In this document: positions 50,130 to 62,935 of the stretch, in pieces | How the letters are laid out: every line of letters begins with the position of its first letter | Numbering within the stretch: the first letter of the stretch is position 1 | NCBI GenBank assembly: GCA_032191485.1 | Contig: JAVDOI010000006.1 | Span: forward strand, 8,171,556 to 8,235,555 | Length of the DNA: 64,000 nucleotides | DNA from: Leptoclinus maculatus | Lineage: Eukaryota > Chordata > Actinopteri > Perciformes > Stichaeidae | Direction: 5' to 3' | Notes under the pieces: model-generated | Told to the model about the DNA's origin: nothing | The model's database searches: none | The model's input: the letters and a program-made list of their open reading frames with translations, nothing else | Made by a program: the position numbers and the translations under genes

Positions 50130-50575
50130 ATCATCATGTCTTGATTATTGTAATTCACTGTATTCAAGGTTAAGCCAAAACACAGTCTCACGTCAAAACT
50201 CAGCCGCCAGCCTTTAAACAAAATCAGAAAATACAAGATCACTTAAGCCCTGCTCTGGCCTCCCTTCACTGGTTTTTATTCAGTTTTAGAATTGATTTTA
50301 AGATTGTGCTGATTATGTTAAAAGCACGTTATGGCCTTGCTCTTAGTTATGTTGCCTGATTGCTGCTCCCCTATGAGCCTCAGATCCTCAAGCAGGGCTC
50401 TGCTGGCTGTTCCTGAGCCCCGACTCAAAACTAAAGGCGACCGGCTTTTGAGTTCAGCGTCACTCAACTTTGGAACTTCCTGTCGGAGAATCCCAGGCTT
50501 GGAGAATCAGACACATTTTGTAAATATTCTTAAAACTTACCTTTTAAAAAGCATTTGAGTTATAACATGTTTTAT
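50130..50575 (+). mobile_element. L2-type LINE 3' fragment, degenerate
   Basis: Translating with frame breaks gives DYCNSLYSRL, QNSAASL, then a lysine-rich ending near LWN(F)L and FCKYS. This is the order seen at the reverse-transcriptase C-terminus of fish L2/Maui LINEs (DYCNSLL ... QNSAARL ... LWNSLP). There are in-frame stops, so it is a dead 5'-truncated copy. Confidence 0.65.
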
Positions 50576-52740
50576 CTGGTCTATTTGTTTATTTCACATT
50601 TTGTAATCTTATTATTTGGTTGCTGGGTATTTAATGCTATTTCATTTTCTTTACTTTTTTAATTAATTGTGTCGTGCTTTGTTACTCTGTTTTGAAAAGT
50701 AAATTATAAACTTCTTATTCTTCTTATCATTATTATTAAAGTTGACTTGTATTTGAGCAAACGACAATAAGCAGGAGTTGTCATGTGAGTTTTCAAACCA
50801 AAATGAAACGCATGTCAGAGCTTCAATGTGGCCACAGCTTCTGGGCTTTTTCAAGAACTCATGTACGGTATATTTGATGTTTTTTACGTTTTGCTTGCCT
50901 TGTCATATAACATGCGAATGCATCCTCTGTGTATTGTTTTCTAATACTGTACTCCTCCCTCAGGGTTTGGTTTGGCCACGCAGCAGCTAAACTCCTCCCA
51001 AATTCCAATGGAGGAGCAGAGTCTACGTGCCTCAGTCAGGCTCAGAGTTTCCACATAGGACCAGAAAGGGAGGAGTTTGTCCTCTGCCCACGTATTTATG
51101 TCTGGGTCTGGAGGGGACTCGAGGCAGAGGTGAGGATGAAGGAGACCCCTGCCTACACTGATCATGTGCAAGTAGGATAGTTATGGAGTAGTACAAAGAG
51201 ATAATCACTGGAGCACAAGGATCAATTTGTGCCTTTATTCTAGGGTCAGTATAGAAAAAGAAATAAAAGCACCAGGCGGTCCTATTTTGAAGCCACTGAG
51301 CCACAGTGGAGCCCCTCAGTAGCTCAGGCTCATTAGAAGAAAATATTACTGTTCCCAGATGTTGTCCATGTCTATGTGATTAATAGTCAAAGCTACAACA
51401 CATGAGAAAAAAGAGAAGGTGTTATCATGGTGTTTTCTGCATGTGTGGAGGTTATTTGGATAATAAATTGAAAGTGAAAAGGGCAATAAACTCTGTTTTT
51501 ATGGATTCTCAGTTTATTCTAAATTGCTCCCTGCACCATAGTGAGGGGCCAGTAAAAACTCATGGTAGCCAGGGATAAGTGGGTTATATGAACATAAACT
51601 CATAACTTTTCGTTGCCAGGGCTTTTTAACAAACACACTAAAGAAACGTGAGCTGAGCACCGCCATCATTTTCACTCCTTTAAAAACAAACTAGTAGTCA
51701 CAGTAGACAGCTTTATGCCTGTTTTCTAGTCTAAAAATGGGACCAATAAACATCCAGATAAAAGCCTACCCCATTCTACCACCACCACAGCCATTAGAGG
51801 TCCTGCCAAGGAGCCCGACACTCCACCAAAATCAAAATAGAGCTCAAAGAGCTCAGATTTCAAACACAGTGGGAGGAACCCAAAAGCAATTTTGAGAAAA
51901 CAGAAAGAAGGAAAACAACTCAGGCCTTCCCAGCCCATTGTGGACTTTTTTTCTCAGCAGCACAAATTCTGCCTGCACTCTGTACAAATGTGACTAATGA
52001 CATATTTATGTCCAGTCTCCATGTGACGCTTAAAGAATGAATCCAGTAACAATATTTTTCTGACAAAGTTTCCCTGTAACTTCACAGCTCAAGTGTCTGA
52101 AAGAATTCAGAGATAATATTTGCACAGTATCATACTTTAAATACACTCTCGCCATAAATAGAGACAATTTAACTTGCAGAGGACAATGGGGGGGATAAGT
52201 GCAGACACACATGGAGGAAGGAAGTGAATCAAAATGCGACTAGAAGAATATGTGTGTGGCGTTTGAGGAATAGATTAGGAAGAGGAAGGTCAAAAGGAGC
52301 CATTGACAGAGGGGATGTGTGCAACAATTAGCCCAAGTTAGCATACAGGAGTCTTGACTTTTGCCTTTTCACAACTGTGAGGGAAACTAAAATGGCTCTG
52401 ACAACAAATATGAACTGAGGTAAACTGAACAGTGTGAGAGGAACATTCATCAAATAGCAGCTAGAATACTTGCTGAAAACGTTTGGCTTTGACTTAAAGT
52501 TGTGACCACATCCTGCCAGAGATGAGTAACTACCTTCTCAGGTCAGAGAAGTAGGCTACTGCTCATGCATCACATTATTTCCCCCAGTTTCACTCTGAGC
52601 TGTAAAAAAGCAGAATCAGTGTGTTGCAGCGACATCTATTGGTGAAAGTGCATAGTGGCACCCGGACAGTGCACTTCAAAACGTAAAAACATTGCTGAAA
52701 ATGCTGTTTACAATTTATATTCAACATGCTTAAAATTGCA
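50576..52740. other. Intergenic or distal tacc1 intron
   Basis: I see no exon or named element. If the distal tacc1 first exon is used, this stretch is part of a 12-kb intron. Confidence 0.4.
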
Positions 52741-52749
52741 AAATTGGGG

Positions 52750-52856
52750 AGTGGATTTTATTTATTTATTTTTTTTAGTTACCTTTTTTTTGGGGGGGGG
52801 GTATTTGTTTTTAGTTACTTTTTTTTTTTTAGCTGGCGCAAATGGGCTTCCATAAG
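52750..52856 (+). repeat. Dispersed copy of the palindrome repeat family
   Basis: It reads GAGTGGATTTTATTT, then T runs with TTTAGTTAC, then AGCTGGCGCAAATGGGCTTC and CATA. The same blocks occur in the 12.7-14.3 kb palindrome (for example GAATGGGCTTCCATAG near 13278 and its complement near 12748). It indicates one mobile family in both places. Confidence 0.55.
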
Positions 52857-53099
52857 GAAGACTGTCCAATCCTTTATATGTATTATTGTAGACTGCACTA
52901 ACATGAAAACTGAGAGCAGATGGAGGACTGTATGCTGTTTTCTTACCGAAGTAAAATATGTTGCTGTAAAAACCATACATCTATTGCAAAGTAAAGGGAC
53001 GCTAAGATATGATAATTTGATATAACATATAAATACTGTATATGCCTGTTAGTTTTTACTGGTAACGTTATGAAATTAGTTTGTCGATGTGTGGCAGTA

Positions 53100-53401
53100 A
53101 AGTTCTTTGAGATACGTGGTCAGATTTGTAAAAAGGAGATGAAGTCCGCCAAACCCGAAGAAGAAGTACTTCCGTTGTAACCACATAGTTAGCTAGTAGT
53201 AAATGGCGGTTGTGTGAACAGGGTGGACAGTAAACATTACCACGGTTATAACTGTAACTGTCTCATTATCATCAAAAACATGTACTCGAGTGTGTCGGAA
53301 ACACGGGATAGTTACAAAATGTCTATTTTCAACTTTCAGATCGGTGCATGTGTCGTGCTGACAGGAAAGTCACTGAAAAAGAGCCGAAAACGACGCAAAC
53401 G
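53100..53401 (+). promoter_or_regulatory. aggf1: aggf1 promoter and noncoding first exon
   Basis: An ETS-like ACTTCCG near 53168 is followed by AAATGGCGG near 53201, which matches the YY1 element often placed at start sites of TATA-less genes. A consensus donor (ACG|GTAAGT) ends the exon at 53401. It joins an acceptor (TTTTAG) just before the ATG at 53696. The exon has a short upstream ORF starting at ATGGCGG and ending after four codons. Confidence 0.55.
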
Positions 53402-53695
53402 GTAAGTGCACCTATAAAGACGGAGCTAACGCTAGCTTAGCACAGTTAGGCTCATCAGTTAGTTAACATTAACATGTGTCTGTGCTTGCTTAGCAGTAGT
53501 GCGGTGCTGAACAATATATAGGTAGTTCACCGTACTGTCTATTGTATCTTTGGGGGGAAAATGAACTAGCAACCTCCAGAAACAGATACGCTCGACGAGC
53601 TAGCGCTAGCTTCAACTATAGCTAATATTCGGAGGCAGCTTTCCTTAAACGTTACAAGTTACAAAGTCGATTGTTAACGTCTTTTAGTTGAACTA

Positions 53696-56600
53696 ATGGA
53701 GAACGAAAATGGAGAAACGGACACGGAGTCTGAAGAGACTGAGCTCCGTCTCAAAGTGGAGTCGTTGAAGCAGGAGCTCCACGACTGCAGAGCCGAGCTG
53801 ACCAAGTTACAGAAACAACTGAACCAGTCCGACAGACTGCAGAGGAGCACCGAGAGCTACAACGAGGACCTGAGGAAACAGGTCAGTGCATCACAATGAC
53901 CGTTTTGACCTCCTGTACAGGTGGTCTTTATTTAAGGTGGTCCACATCTGATGTACAGGTGGTCCACTGATCTGATTTTGTTAAGCCCCCTGTAACTTAA
54001 AGAATGTCTGCCACTTGAATTGATTTTAAAATGTATTTTTTCAGGTTGACCAGCTGAGCGCAGAGATCCATGAGCGGAAGAAGAAAAATAAAGACAGAGT
54101 CGACAGTGAAACTCAGACTGAAGAATATGTATGGACTGAAACAGGTGTGTTAATTTAGTATTTACATTAAATAAATCATTTCCGTTTGTCAGAAAGCGAG
54201 TAAAACTAATCCAACGTTTTTTCAATATTCCTCAGATTATTACAACTACTACTATGGAGGCCAATCTCAGAACCCGGAGGCTTCAGACACTAAGGACGGC
54301 CTGAACAACACAGTAGCAGTTGAGGATGAAGCTAATGGCAGTGAGGCAACAGAGGTTTCAACACCAACTGAAGCAGCTGATGCTAATGCTAACCCTGACG
54401 ACAGTGTTGCAGTCACAACAGAGGTTTGTGTTATTAAAAAGTTACTTGAAGTAGAAGAAATGGTTTCTTTCTTTGTGATTTAAAAATCATTAAAATTGGA
54501 ATGGATGGTTCAACTAATCGATTAATGGGCTGATTGTATCAACCCTAATCCCAAATCCTGTACTGTGATGTTGATATGAATGAATAAATTGAATTTATAC
54601 ATTAAATTATGAATAATAAATGGCATTGTCTCTTTCAGGAGGGTAATGGAGGATCCATAGCCGATATGTTGAGGGCTACTGCTGAAGAGGCTATGACTCA
54701 AACTGGGTTTGTCTTTGATGAGACTACGGGGATGTACTATGACCACAGCACAAGCTTCTACTACGACTCGGTTCGTCAAACACACTTTTAAGTTGTCTAT
54801 AGCATAATTAATTCAGCAGCATTGTGTACAAGTCCGCTTATCTTATACATGTTTCTTTCTGTTCCTCAGGCCACTCAGTTGTACTATGATGCCAACACAG
54901 GCTTTTACTACAACTTTGATGCAGAGAGTGGACGATACCAGTTTCATTCCAGGATTGAGGTGCCTGCTGTACAAACCGCTGCAGAGCCGTGCCAAGACAA
55001 GAGCGCTGGTGAAAAGAAGAGTCGAAAGCTTAAGAAAGGGTCCAAGAAAACATCACGCCAGGATGATACGGTATGTAACACCTGGATCTGTTATTGATGC
55101 ACAACATAAATACATCTTAGTGGCTGACAGCTGGCTTTGGACTTTGTAGTTCCCCCTTAAAACCATTGATGTTTCAAATACTCGTGACTCTATTGGTTTC
55201 AGTCTTCAAATGCTTTTTGTTTTGTTTTGTATTAAGTTGAGGTTAGATGACTGAAAGATTATCCTCTGACCTAGGTGCAAGAGGTGGCTAACTCATTGGC
55301 TAAAATGAAGATTTCTTCTTACTGGAAGACTGCTTCCCACAGAGGTACGCCTTTAATTCCAACTAGCAAAGCAATTCAAACAAAATGTTCAAGATATTTT
55401 TAAGAGGAGGAATCATTACTAATACACCACTCATACAGTTCTAATGAAAGTGGCAGGTTCGGTTACTCACAACAATATCTTTGAAAGATATTGACTGTGA
55501 TGTGACGATTCACAGTCTTGTGTCTATATCGAGCTCTAAAGTGAGTGAGGAGATTTTAACACGATCAATAATGTAATGGGAGTAAAACATACCCTACTAC
55601 TAAAGATTACACTAGTGTAGTTTGGTGGAGGTCTATAGTGAATTGTCTTTGAAGACTGAAACCACATGACCAGCGGAATGGGATCTACAAAGCCAGCTTG
55701 CCCTGTCAGTGAACTTCACTGGAGATGGTAATCTCACTGTTGACTGTCTGATGGCAGGAACTCACATTTGATGAGGTAAAGTTGGAAGACGAAGAAAGCG
55801 AATGGGTTGAAAGGCAATCAACTAAGAGGACCACAAAACTGAAACGAAAGTCTCGCAGTCCAGACGTGGCTCCACGAAAAAAACACTCTTCCAAACGCAG
55901 AGAGGAGAGCGACAAAACTTCATCAAAGAGGAAGAAGCAGAAAAGGGATTCACACGACGATGATAAGGATAGATCAAAGAGGAAGAGGAAGAAGTCCAAG
56001 TCAAAAAAAACGAAGAAGAAAAAGAGTCTGGCTCGGAGCGACGACTCTGAGGGGAACAGTGAACCGGAAGAGGGTGAGATCACAGAGTCGGAGAGAGAGG
56101 AGTGGGAGACCACTCCCTCAGTCTCATCGTCTTCTAGCTCCAGCTCCAAGGAAAGCTCAGAGATGGAGACTCAGAGTCAAGGTGAGAGGAAAAACAAGCC
56201 CAATTTAGAGGATGTTCAAGGCACACATTTAAAAAAATAAAAATAAAATCATGGGTAAATTTGTAAAAGCTTTTTAGATCCTCACCTGTCATTTGTCCCG
56301 AACACTTCAGCCTTTTGAGGCTGCCATGTTCCTTTCACAATGCAACGGGTTCATGTTTCTTGCAGTAAAAGACATTTGGCCGCCCTGTGTACGAGTGACG
56401 GTGGTCAGATCCCCGGTGCTGCAGGTGGGCACTCTGTTCATCATCACAGCCGACTCTCGAGCCACCATTGGCAGGTTTGTGATATATTTTTTTTTCTCGT
56501 CATGGAAAACATGACTTACATCTGTACATGGTATGAAACTTTCATACCATGAAAAAGTGAGTGCATGTTGTGGTAGAAGGGTTCACTAGTCCTGAGGGTG

Positions 56601-58311
56601 CAGCACCAAAGACAGAATGACATGGCTTTAAATAAGAACTGAGAAATACCCACTTATAAGAGGCTACAAGTGATGTCTCACTCAGTGAAAATATGAGGAA
56701 TGAATCTCTCAGTAAGTCATAAAGTCTTTCTGTTGCAGAGAGAAGGATATGGACCATGCAGTCCGAATACCAGAAATGGGAGTCAGCAAGGTACCCCCTC
56801 TCCAGTTTTATTTGTGTCCAGTGATCTTCATGATTAATTTGCGTATTCGATGTCCCTAACTGAACTGCGTTTGGTTCCAGTTCCACGCAGAGGTGTACTT
56901 TGACCAGGAGCAGCAGAGCTACATGCTGGTGGACCAGGGAAGCCAGAATGGAACCGTCATTAACGGCAACAGGATCTTGCAGGTCGACATTTTGTCTCTT
57001 GTCTGTTTGCCTCTAAATAAAACAGTTAAAACTTCAACTGAGCAGTGACGTTATCAATGCTATGTTCCTTCTGCAGCCCAAAACCAAATGTGAGCCCCAT
57101 GCACTGATGCACGGCGATGAGGTGAAGATGGGAGAGACGGTGCTGTCTTTCCATATCCACTCGGGGACAGATACCTGCGATGGCTGTGAGCCCGGTCAGG
57201 TGATGGCTCACCTCAGCAAGCACAGGAGAGAGGAGGCTACAGGTGAGCCAACTCAAGAGAAGCCACATCCACAGAACTACACTTCCTGTTTGTATAGAGT
57301 CATGAAACCGCAGTGATATTACTTGTTAAAACATGTTTGAAAAGCCTGATATGCTTTTTCATTGTTTAAACCATGTGATTGCACTCACTAGTTGGTGCTT
57401 TTTAACCATGTTAGAAGACACGAGAAGAACATTATTAGAGTTTTCCTCTGTATTTTCCCAAAGGTCCTACTCTCACCAAAGAGGATAAAGAAGCACTGAG
57501 ACAAAAGGAGCTGAAGCAGATGAAGGCAAAATACGGCCTGCAGGTGAGTGTTATCAGGACTAGCAGCCGCCAGTTAAACTCTTCTTCTCTTCATGCCTCT
57601 CACCTCTCGGTTCTCTGTGCGTTTGTGTAAAACAGAGCAGTGAGTATGAGGAGGTCAAAGCTCTGAGGAACCCCAGATACCAGGATCGAGCAGAGTCTCG
57701 ACGGCAGACGGTGGGCAGCGAGGGTGTTTTTCAACGAGACGATGCACCCGCTTCTGTTCATCAGTAAGTATATATTGTCCAAGACTAATCGCTAAAGAAG
57801 GGAAATAATGGATGGATTAGTAACCATATCATATGTCTTACTTGTGTTCTCAAAGGGAGATCAGCGAAGTCAATAAAGGACGGAAGATGCTGGAGAAGAT
57901 GGGCTGGAAGAAAGGAGAGGGACTGGGTAAAGAGGGAACTGGAATGAAAGACCCGGTAAGACAATCGGTTGTTTGCCGATTCTGTGTTGAATAAAAAGTA
58001 TTGCAAAGCAGCACAATGATTTGGTTTCTTTCTCATTCCTGTCTCCGCAGATTCAATTGAAAATCAGAAAGTCCCAGTCAGGTTTGGGGGCGGGTGCCGC
58101 CGTGTCTCTAGACTGCGCCTCTGTGACCAAATCGAAGTCCCAGAAGAACTGGGAGAAAGCGCGCGAGAGATTTGCTGACTCGTGCCAGCCTGACATGCTG
58201 TCACCGAAAACACAGAAGAACAAGTCGCCCAAAGTCTGGGTCAAAGAAGAAGAGACTGAGACGACGGACGCACAAGCAAGTGTTGATACAAACCACCAAA
58301 GTTTGGAATAA
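53696..58311 (+). CDS. aggf1: Angiogenic factor with G-patch and FHA domains 1
   Basis: Exons: 53696-53881, 54045-54144, 54236-54423, 54639-54770, 54870-55070, 55758-56181, 56366-56474, 56739-56790, 56881-56982, 57077-57242, 57464-57543, 57636-57763, 57856-57955, 58051-58311. Phases agree and give 742 aa (human 714). An N-terminal coiled coil covers about 10-75. An OCRE domain of aromatic repeats (GMYYDHSTSFYYDS, LYYDANTGFYYNF) covers about 180-230. An acidic and Lys/Ser-rich region is at 270-400. FHA spans about 430-540 (TIGREKDMDHAVRIPEMGVS, QNGTVINGN). G-patch is at about 630-675 (MLEKMGWKKGEGLGKEG). The human protein is an angiogenic factor also linked to RNA-processing complexes; FHA binds phosphothreonine and G-patch typically activates DEAH helicases. 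An ATTAAA lies near 58696. Confidence 0.94.
55275..55344 (+). other. aggf1: Candidate 70-base cassette exon in aggf1
   Basis: Flanked by an acceptor (CTAG) and a donor (AGAG|GTACGC), with an open frame (VQEVANSLAKMKISSYWK) in phase with the previous exon. Its length is not a multiple of three. Joined to the normal next acceptor it creates a stop within a few codons. Skipping it restores the frame. Confidence 0.35.
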
Positions 58312-59212
58312 CTGAGAGTTTGATGAGTATCTCTCTACTGCCTGAACTATTTTCTACATAAGAAAGCATCGCTGAAGACCCCAGCAACCAATCAAATGTG
58401 AGCTGGTTTCCTCGTATGATTAGTCATGTACAACACTGACAACCGGTTGTCCACTGCGTCATTTGTAAATGTTGCCATCTGTGGTTGTAGAATGTTTTTT
58501 TTTTTTTCTTCTTCATAAGTGAACTGTGTGGAATGTTTACAGTCGACCAGCAGTGTTTGTTTCACGGTCCAATGTGTCTGTAGTCCGACCTACAGAGGGC
58601 AGAGCTGCTTCTACGCCTCCCACATCAAGGAGGACATGAATCGCCTCGAGCAAATATTGACACAATGGAGCTATATTTGTCACAATCAGATCATGATTAA
58701 ACAACTGGATCTGTAACTGATCATGTTAAACCACTCACAACTGCTTGGTGTCAAGTGTCTCCACAAAACAAAAAAGTGCTGCACATAAACATGTGAACAC
58801 GCTCAACCTTTTGGTTCTGTTTGATTCTTTGAGTATTATTCTCATTAGTGTGTTTACCTAAAAACACACACACACATACATATCCACGTACTTGTGTAAA
58901 GCCGATGAGCAAACAGTCCGTCTGTATGCAGTCTTATCTGTGGGTTCATTGTGAGGGTGTGTGAATATTTGCATGTGCGTGCAAGTGTACGCTTTAACAG
59001 GCCGCTCTCACACAGTAAAACATAGCAGCATGTTTCTTATTCTCACTGCTACTGCGTTACTATAACTCCATATATGTTCACAAATATGATCTAGTACTGT
59101 GAGAGAGAGGTGAGACGCCTCATTCAACACCGGCTCAGCTGTAAACAATTCTACAAAGAAAGAACTTTCTCAGTAGAGAGTCAGCATTAAACAGGTGAGT
59201 GATTAGACTCAC
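58312..59212. other. aggf1 3' UTR and gap
   Basis: The first 400 bases are probably aggf1 3' UTR (ATTAAA near 58696). The remainder shows no coding exon. Confidence 0.5.
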
Positions 59213-59283
59213 ATGACGCTGTTGGTGTGACTCCTTGCGCTGGCTCGCTTGCCGCCCTTCTTCTGACTTATATTACCACCCAT
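59213..59283 (-). CDS. tacc1: Alternative distal first coding exon of tacc1
   Basis: The - strand ATG begins MGGNISQKKGGKRASARS and runs 71 bases to a consensus donor (AT|GTGAGT), ending in phase 2. Phase 2 is what the tacc1 exon-2 acceptor at 47236 requires; joining them gives ...HTNSVI then SDSEGQFGTPE. MGxxxS is an N-myristoylation signal. Human TACC2 short isoforms begin MGGSQS and join the equivalent SSDSEEAFETPE segment. The inferred protein lacks the WAKWTW N-terminus and may be membrane-associated. The connecting intron would be about 12 kb and contain all of aggf1. Without transcripts this remains inference. Confidence 0.6.
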
Positions 59284-60900
59284 TTCTCTCCAGTCGATGG
59301 ATAGACTGCTGCTGGTGTGTTTCCTTTAGATAGAAGGCGTACTCTCCTCTGAGACGGTTCAGTGTGTCACGGTGGTGCAGTTCTGTCAGGTTTCTTCTTC
59401 TCTGTTGACAGGTGGCTCCTCCCTCAAATCTCCTCCCTCAACTTAACTGGAGGCAAACACTGTACAGATGATACTGTAGTGTAATAAAACAGGGAGGGAT
59501 CCAATTGTGACAACATTGTCCAGGCTTGTATTGAGTAGAAAAGTCTCAGCCATAAAAAAAAAAAAAGAAAGTGTGGTGAGTCATGAGATAAAGTGTGAAT
59601 TCTCTCTTCTGTGAGGATCTGGCTCAAGGCTTGTGAGAGATCTGGCTTGACCAGTTCCTGCCACAGAGCATTCAGAGGAACACTAAGCTACTGTTCCTTT
59701 AGGTCATTCAGAAGTTATTATGCAAAATGTGAAGTGATTCACCAGATCTGTGTTCTATTTATGGACAGGTGTGTTGTCATAGTGATAATAATGATCATAG
59801 TGATAACAGTTGTTTAATCTCTTCTGTTTTGCCGGCCATGTTGAAGCACATTTTCCCGACGGTTCAGCTGAATGCTGGAGTGCACACAGTCGGGGAGGAG
59901 ATCACCAGTGGCCCCGTGATACAATATTATCACGATACTAAAGTCCCGATACAATCTTATAGCGATTTTAAACATTTTGCGAAACGTTGATGAATTAAAT
60001 CGAGACCTATTACTCTTTTTTTTTTAACTGCAAATTATGCAGTTTGTCTGTTTTTCACTCGATTCATCTCACAGCAGTCGTTTTATTGCAGCAAAATGTG
60101 TTTGTCAGTTAAGCAGACAGACTGATCAACCATCCATCTTTGTTTTGACTTCCTGACAATCCCGTTGACTTTACCCACGACCACACCAGGAAACACTCCA
60201 AATGGACCGAAAAAAAGCAACTGTTACCAAAAGGTTTATTTTGTATTTGCAATATCAATAGTTTATCAAATAAAATAGCAATAACAACTTTCCCCAACCC
60301 TTAGTACACAGGTTGTGAAAGCAGTGCCAGTTCATATTAATGAAGAAAGAATACACTTTCACTTTTGTCACAGTGGGAAGATGTGAATGCTCCTGGTGCA
60401 ACTTGTTTTTCCTGGTATTAGACTCTCACAGGCAAGTGGAGACAAGTTGTCAGATTCTGATTGTGGGTTATGTGACAGACAATAAATTGTGTTTTTAATC
60501 CTTGTGATTGTCCAAGAAAATCCTCAACTTGGACGGCAATAAAACAAATCTAGATATGTTGGCGTGAAGAAAGGAAGTTAGCTGTTCAAATGGTGCTAAG
60601 GAAGCTGATTGGTTTAACCAAACTGAAGTAGAGAAGCCACAGGTGTGCTGAGAAACTATCACTATTTCTTATAACCAACTAGGATTTTTACAAAGTCGCT
60701 AAAACCTGCCATTACAAAGTCTGGCTCTCGTAATGACACCTTGTTTTCCACCCCTTCTTTAGGCTGCACACAGGTCAAAGGTCAAGGAGCAAGAAACGGT
60801 CATCACCTTTTTCATACCACACATCACACACATCACACAATCACACAGACTTGTAAAAAACACTGCTGTGTGGTGCATTTTTAAATAAGATTAGAGAAAG
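59284..60900. other. Region upstream of the distal tacc1 exon
   Basis: No gene recognised. Bases around 59915-59990 (repeated GATACAATATTATCACGATA-like wording) look like a short mobile-element remnant. Confidence 0.35.
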
Positions 60901-60904
60901 AAGA

Positions 60905-60941
60905 ATGGAGCGTCGGTCTGCAGATAACAGAGGTTTCAACT
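60905..60941 (+). other. Possible first coding exon of an unknown gene
   Basis: ATG opens MERRSADNRGFN and ends at a consensus donor (AACT|GTAAGT). An acceptor near 61302 would continue only 19 codons to a stop. I cannot assign a family; it may be chance. Confidence 0.15.
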
Positions 60942-62392
60942 GTAAGTAAAATGTTTCATGTATTCAGATGAAGTTCATGTCCTCACTCCCAATCTTCATA
61001 GTTAAGATGCGTCAGAAGTTATAGATAAATATAAAGGATTTTCTTTTGCTTATTTTTCTTATGCAAGGTTAAATTCATACCAAATTAAATATCACATACT
61101 GTCATTCTTAATGTCTACATTTAATTACATAAAATGTACACAAAATATACTGAATTAAAATACATTCATTGGATTACTGTTAATTAAATGAAACTAATTC
61201 AATTACATTAAATTGAATTATATTATTTAATGTACACTTAATCAAGTGTCAAAGAGATGTGGATCTGAAGAGCGCATGTTGAATAAGACAGCTGGGATAT
61301 TTTAGGTTCATCAGCACTGCAAAGCGCATTCTTCCAGCATCCAAGAAGTGGAGAGTTATGCAAACCCTAACCTCCGGTGTTAATGGATTGTTACGACTTG
61401 TTGGTGAGCTGATTTCATTCTTATTAAGTCACAAAAATTGCCACCCAAATATGCTTTAAAGAGTCGACCACGAGCCGACTTTGTTCTGTTTTAAAGGGTC
61501 TCAAACCGAAGACGTTTGGAAGTACAGAGTCGCTGGATAACCTGTCACATCACTCTGCCACCCTGTGGTTGTCCAGACATGCAGTTATCCTGATCTGTCA
61601 TGGAGGGAAGCCTGACATCAACTGGTAGACTCTGAACACTGCTACTAGAATCTTTGCACTGTAGACTTCCCCCCCGCTTTGTGTTAGAGTGACCACACAG
61701 TAATAGTAAGAGAGCAACTCCTTCATCATCATCATTCATATTCCCTACACGGGGCAGGATGCCATTCATTTCCATCACGGTCAAGGGCTCGGCTCCCTGG
61801 AGTCTGTAATTTAGTAGAATGCTCCTCATAAACACAGTTCAGTTAGTGACGGTCTCGTTTAAAAGACTTGAATTGCAGTTTGCATGCGTTCAGAGCTTGT
61901 CTGGTGTTTTTGCGTTGCTCAGAGCAGACCACAGCTTGTTGTTACTTTGAAATGCCGATCACATTGTGTTTATCAGAGCGAGTCAGACAGCTGTGCAGCA
62001 GAATGCGGTTCTTGTGTAATATACGGTGTACACATTAACAGTCACGGGGGTCGCGTGAGTGATGACAGCCACAAAATGAAGACAATAGCTCTACGGACAG
62101 ATGGGAGTCCTCTTTTGTAATCCACTCCACTACGGTATGTGATGGGTCACTACAGCCAAGTAGAGCGCATGCATCTGGTGCCCAGATCAGGACATGAACA
62201 GGGTAATATGTTTGTAGTATGAAAAAACAATCCTGGATAAATAGTATTCCTAATGAAGGATGACACAAGCATGCTTTTAATTGTAAGGACCCGGCGTTTT
62301 TTGGAACAAAACGTTGAAGCCTTTGTGCTCTTGTAAATGACACTGCTAATTATTTATAAAGAGCATTAATAATGTGTGCTTCAGTTGCACTT
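60942..62392. other. Unassigned intergenic sequence
   Basis: A/T-rich sequence without recognised gene or repeat. Confidence 0.4.
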
Positions 62393-62935
62393 CTTTCCGA
62401 TGGTCGAATGTAACTTAAGTACATTTACTCAAGTACTGCACTTAAGTACAATTTGGAGGCCCTTGTACATTATTTGAGTATTTGCTTTATAAGGTACTAT
62501 TTATGTCTACTTCACTACATTTTGGAGGCAAATATTGTGCTTTTTATTCCACTAAATTGAATTGACATCTTTAGCTACTGGTTACTTTGCAGATTAAGAT
62601 TATTAATAAGATAATAAATGATTATGTGTTATTATTGGTTAAGCTACCCAGCAGTTTATAAAGTTATTAAAACTAGCTCCACCTTTACCAGCTGCAACCT
62701 TAAAGTGATGAACATATTAATACATCACTAATTATAATACAGTAATACAATATATTTGATTGTGAAATGGGCCATTCTGCATAATGAGTACTTTTGGGAC
62801 TTCAAGTATATTTCGATGCTAATACTTTTATACTTTTGGTTAAGTAAGGGTTTGAATGCGGGGCTTTTACTTGTAGTATTTATACACTTGGGCTACTTTA
62901 GTGAAAGATCTGAATGCTTCTTCCATCACGGCTTG
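62393..62935. mobile_element. Interspersed MITE-like teleost repeat
   Basis: It starts GAATGTAACTTAAGTACATT, continues with TTTACTCAAGTACTGCACTT, and closes with GAAAGATCTGAATGCTTCTT then CCATCACGG. This wording (AAGTACATTTACTCAAGTACTG ... CTTTTACTTGTA ... GATCTGAAT...CTTCTTCCA) is a very common non-coding repeat of percomorph fish genomes. It encodes nothing. Confidence 0.6.

Noticed and set aside
53214..53401. 63-codon + strand ORF as an aggf1 N-terminal extension
   Set aside because: Splicing its donor to the acceptor before 53696 gives TGA at once, so the exon is noncoding for aggf1.
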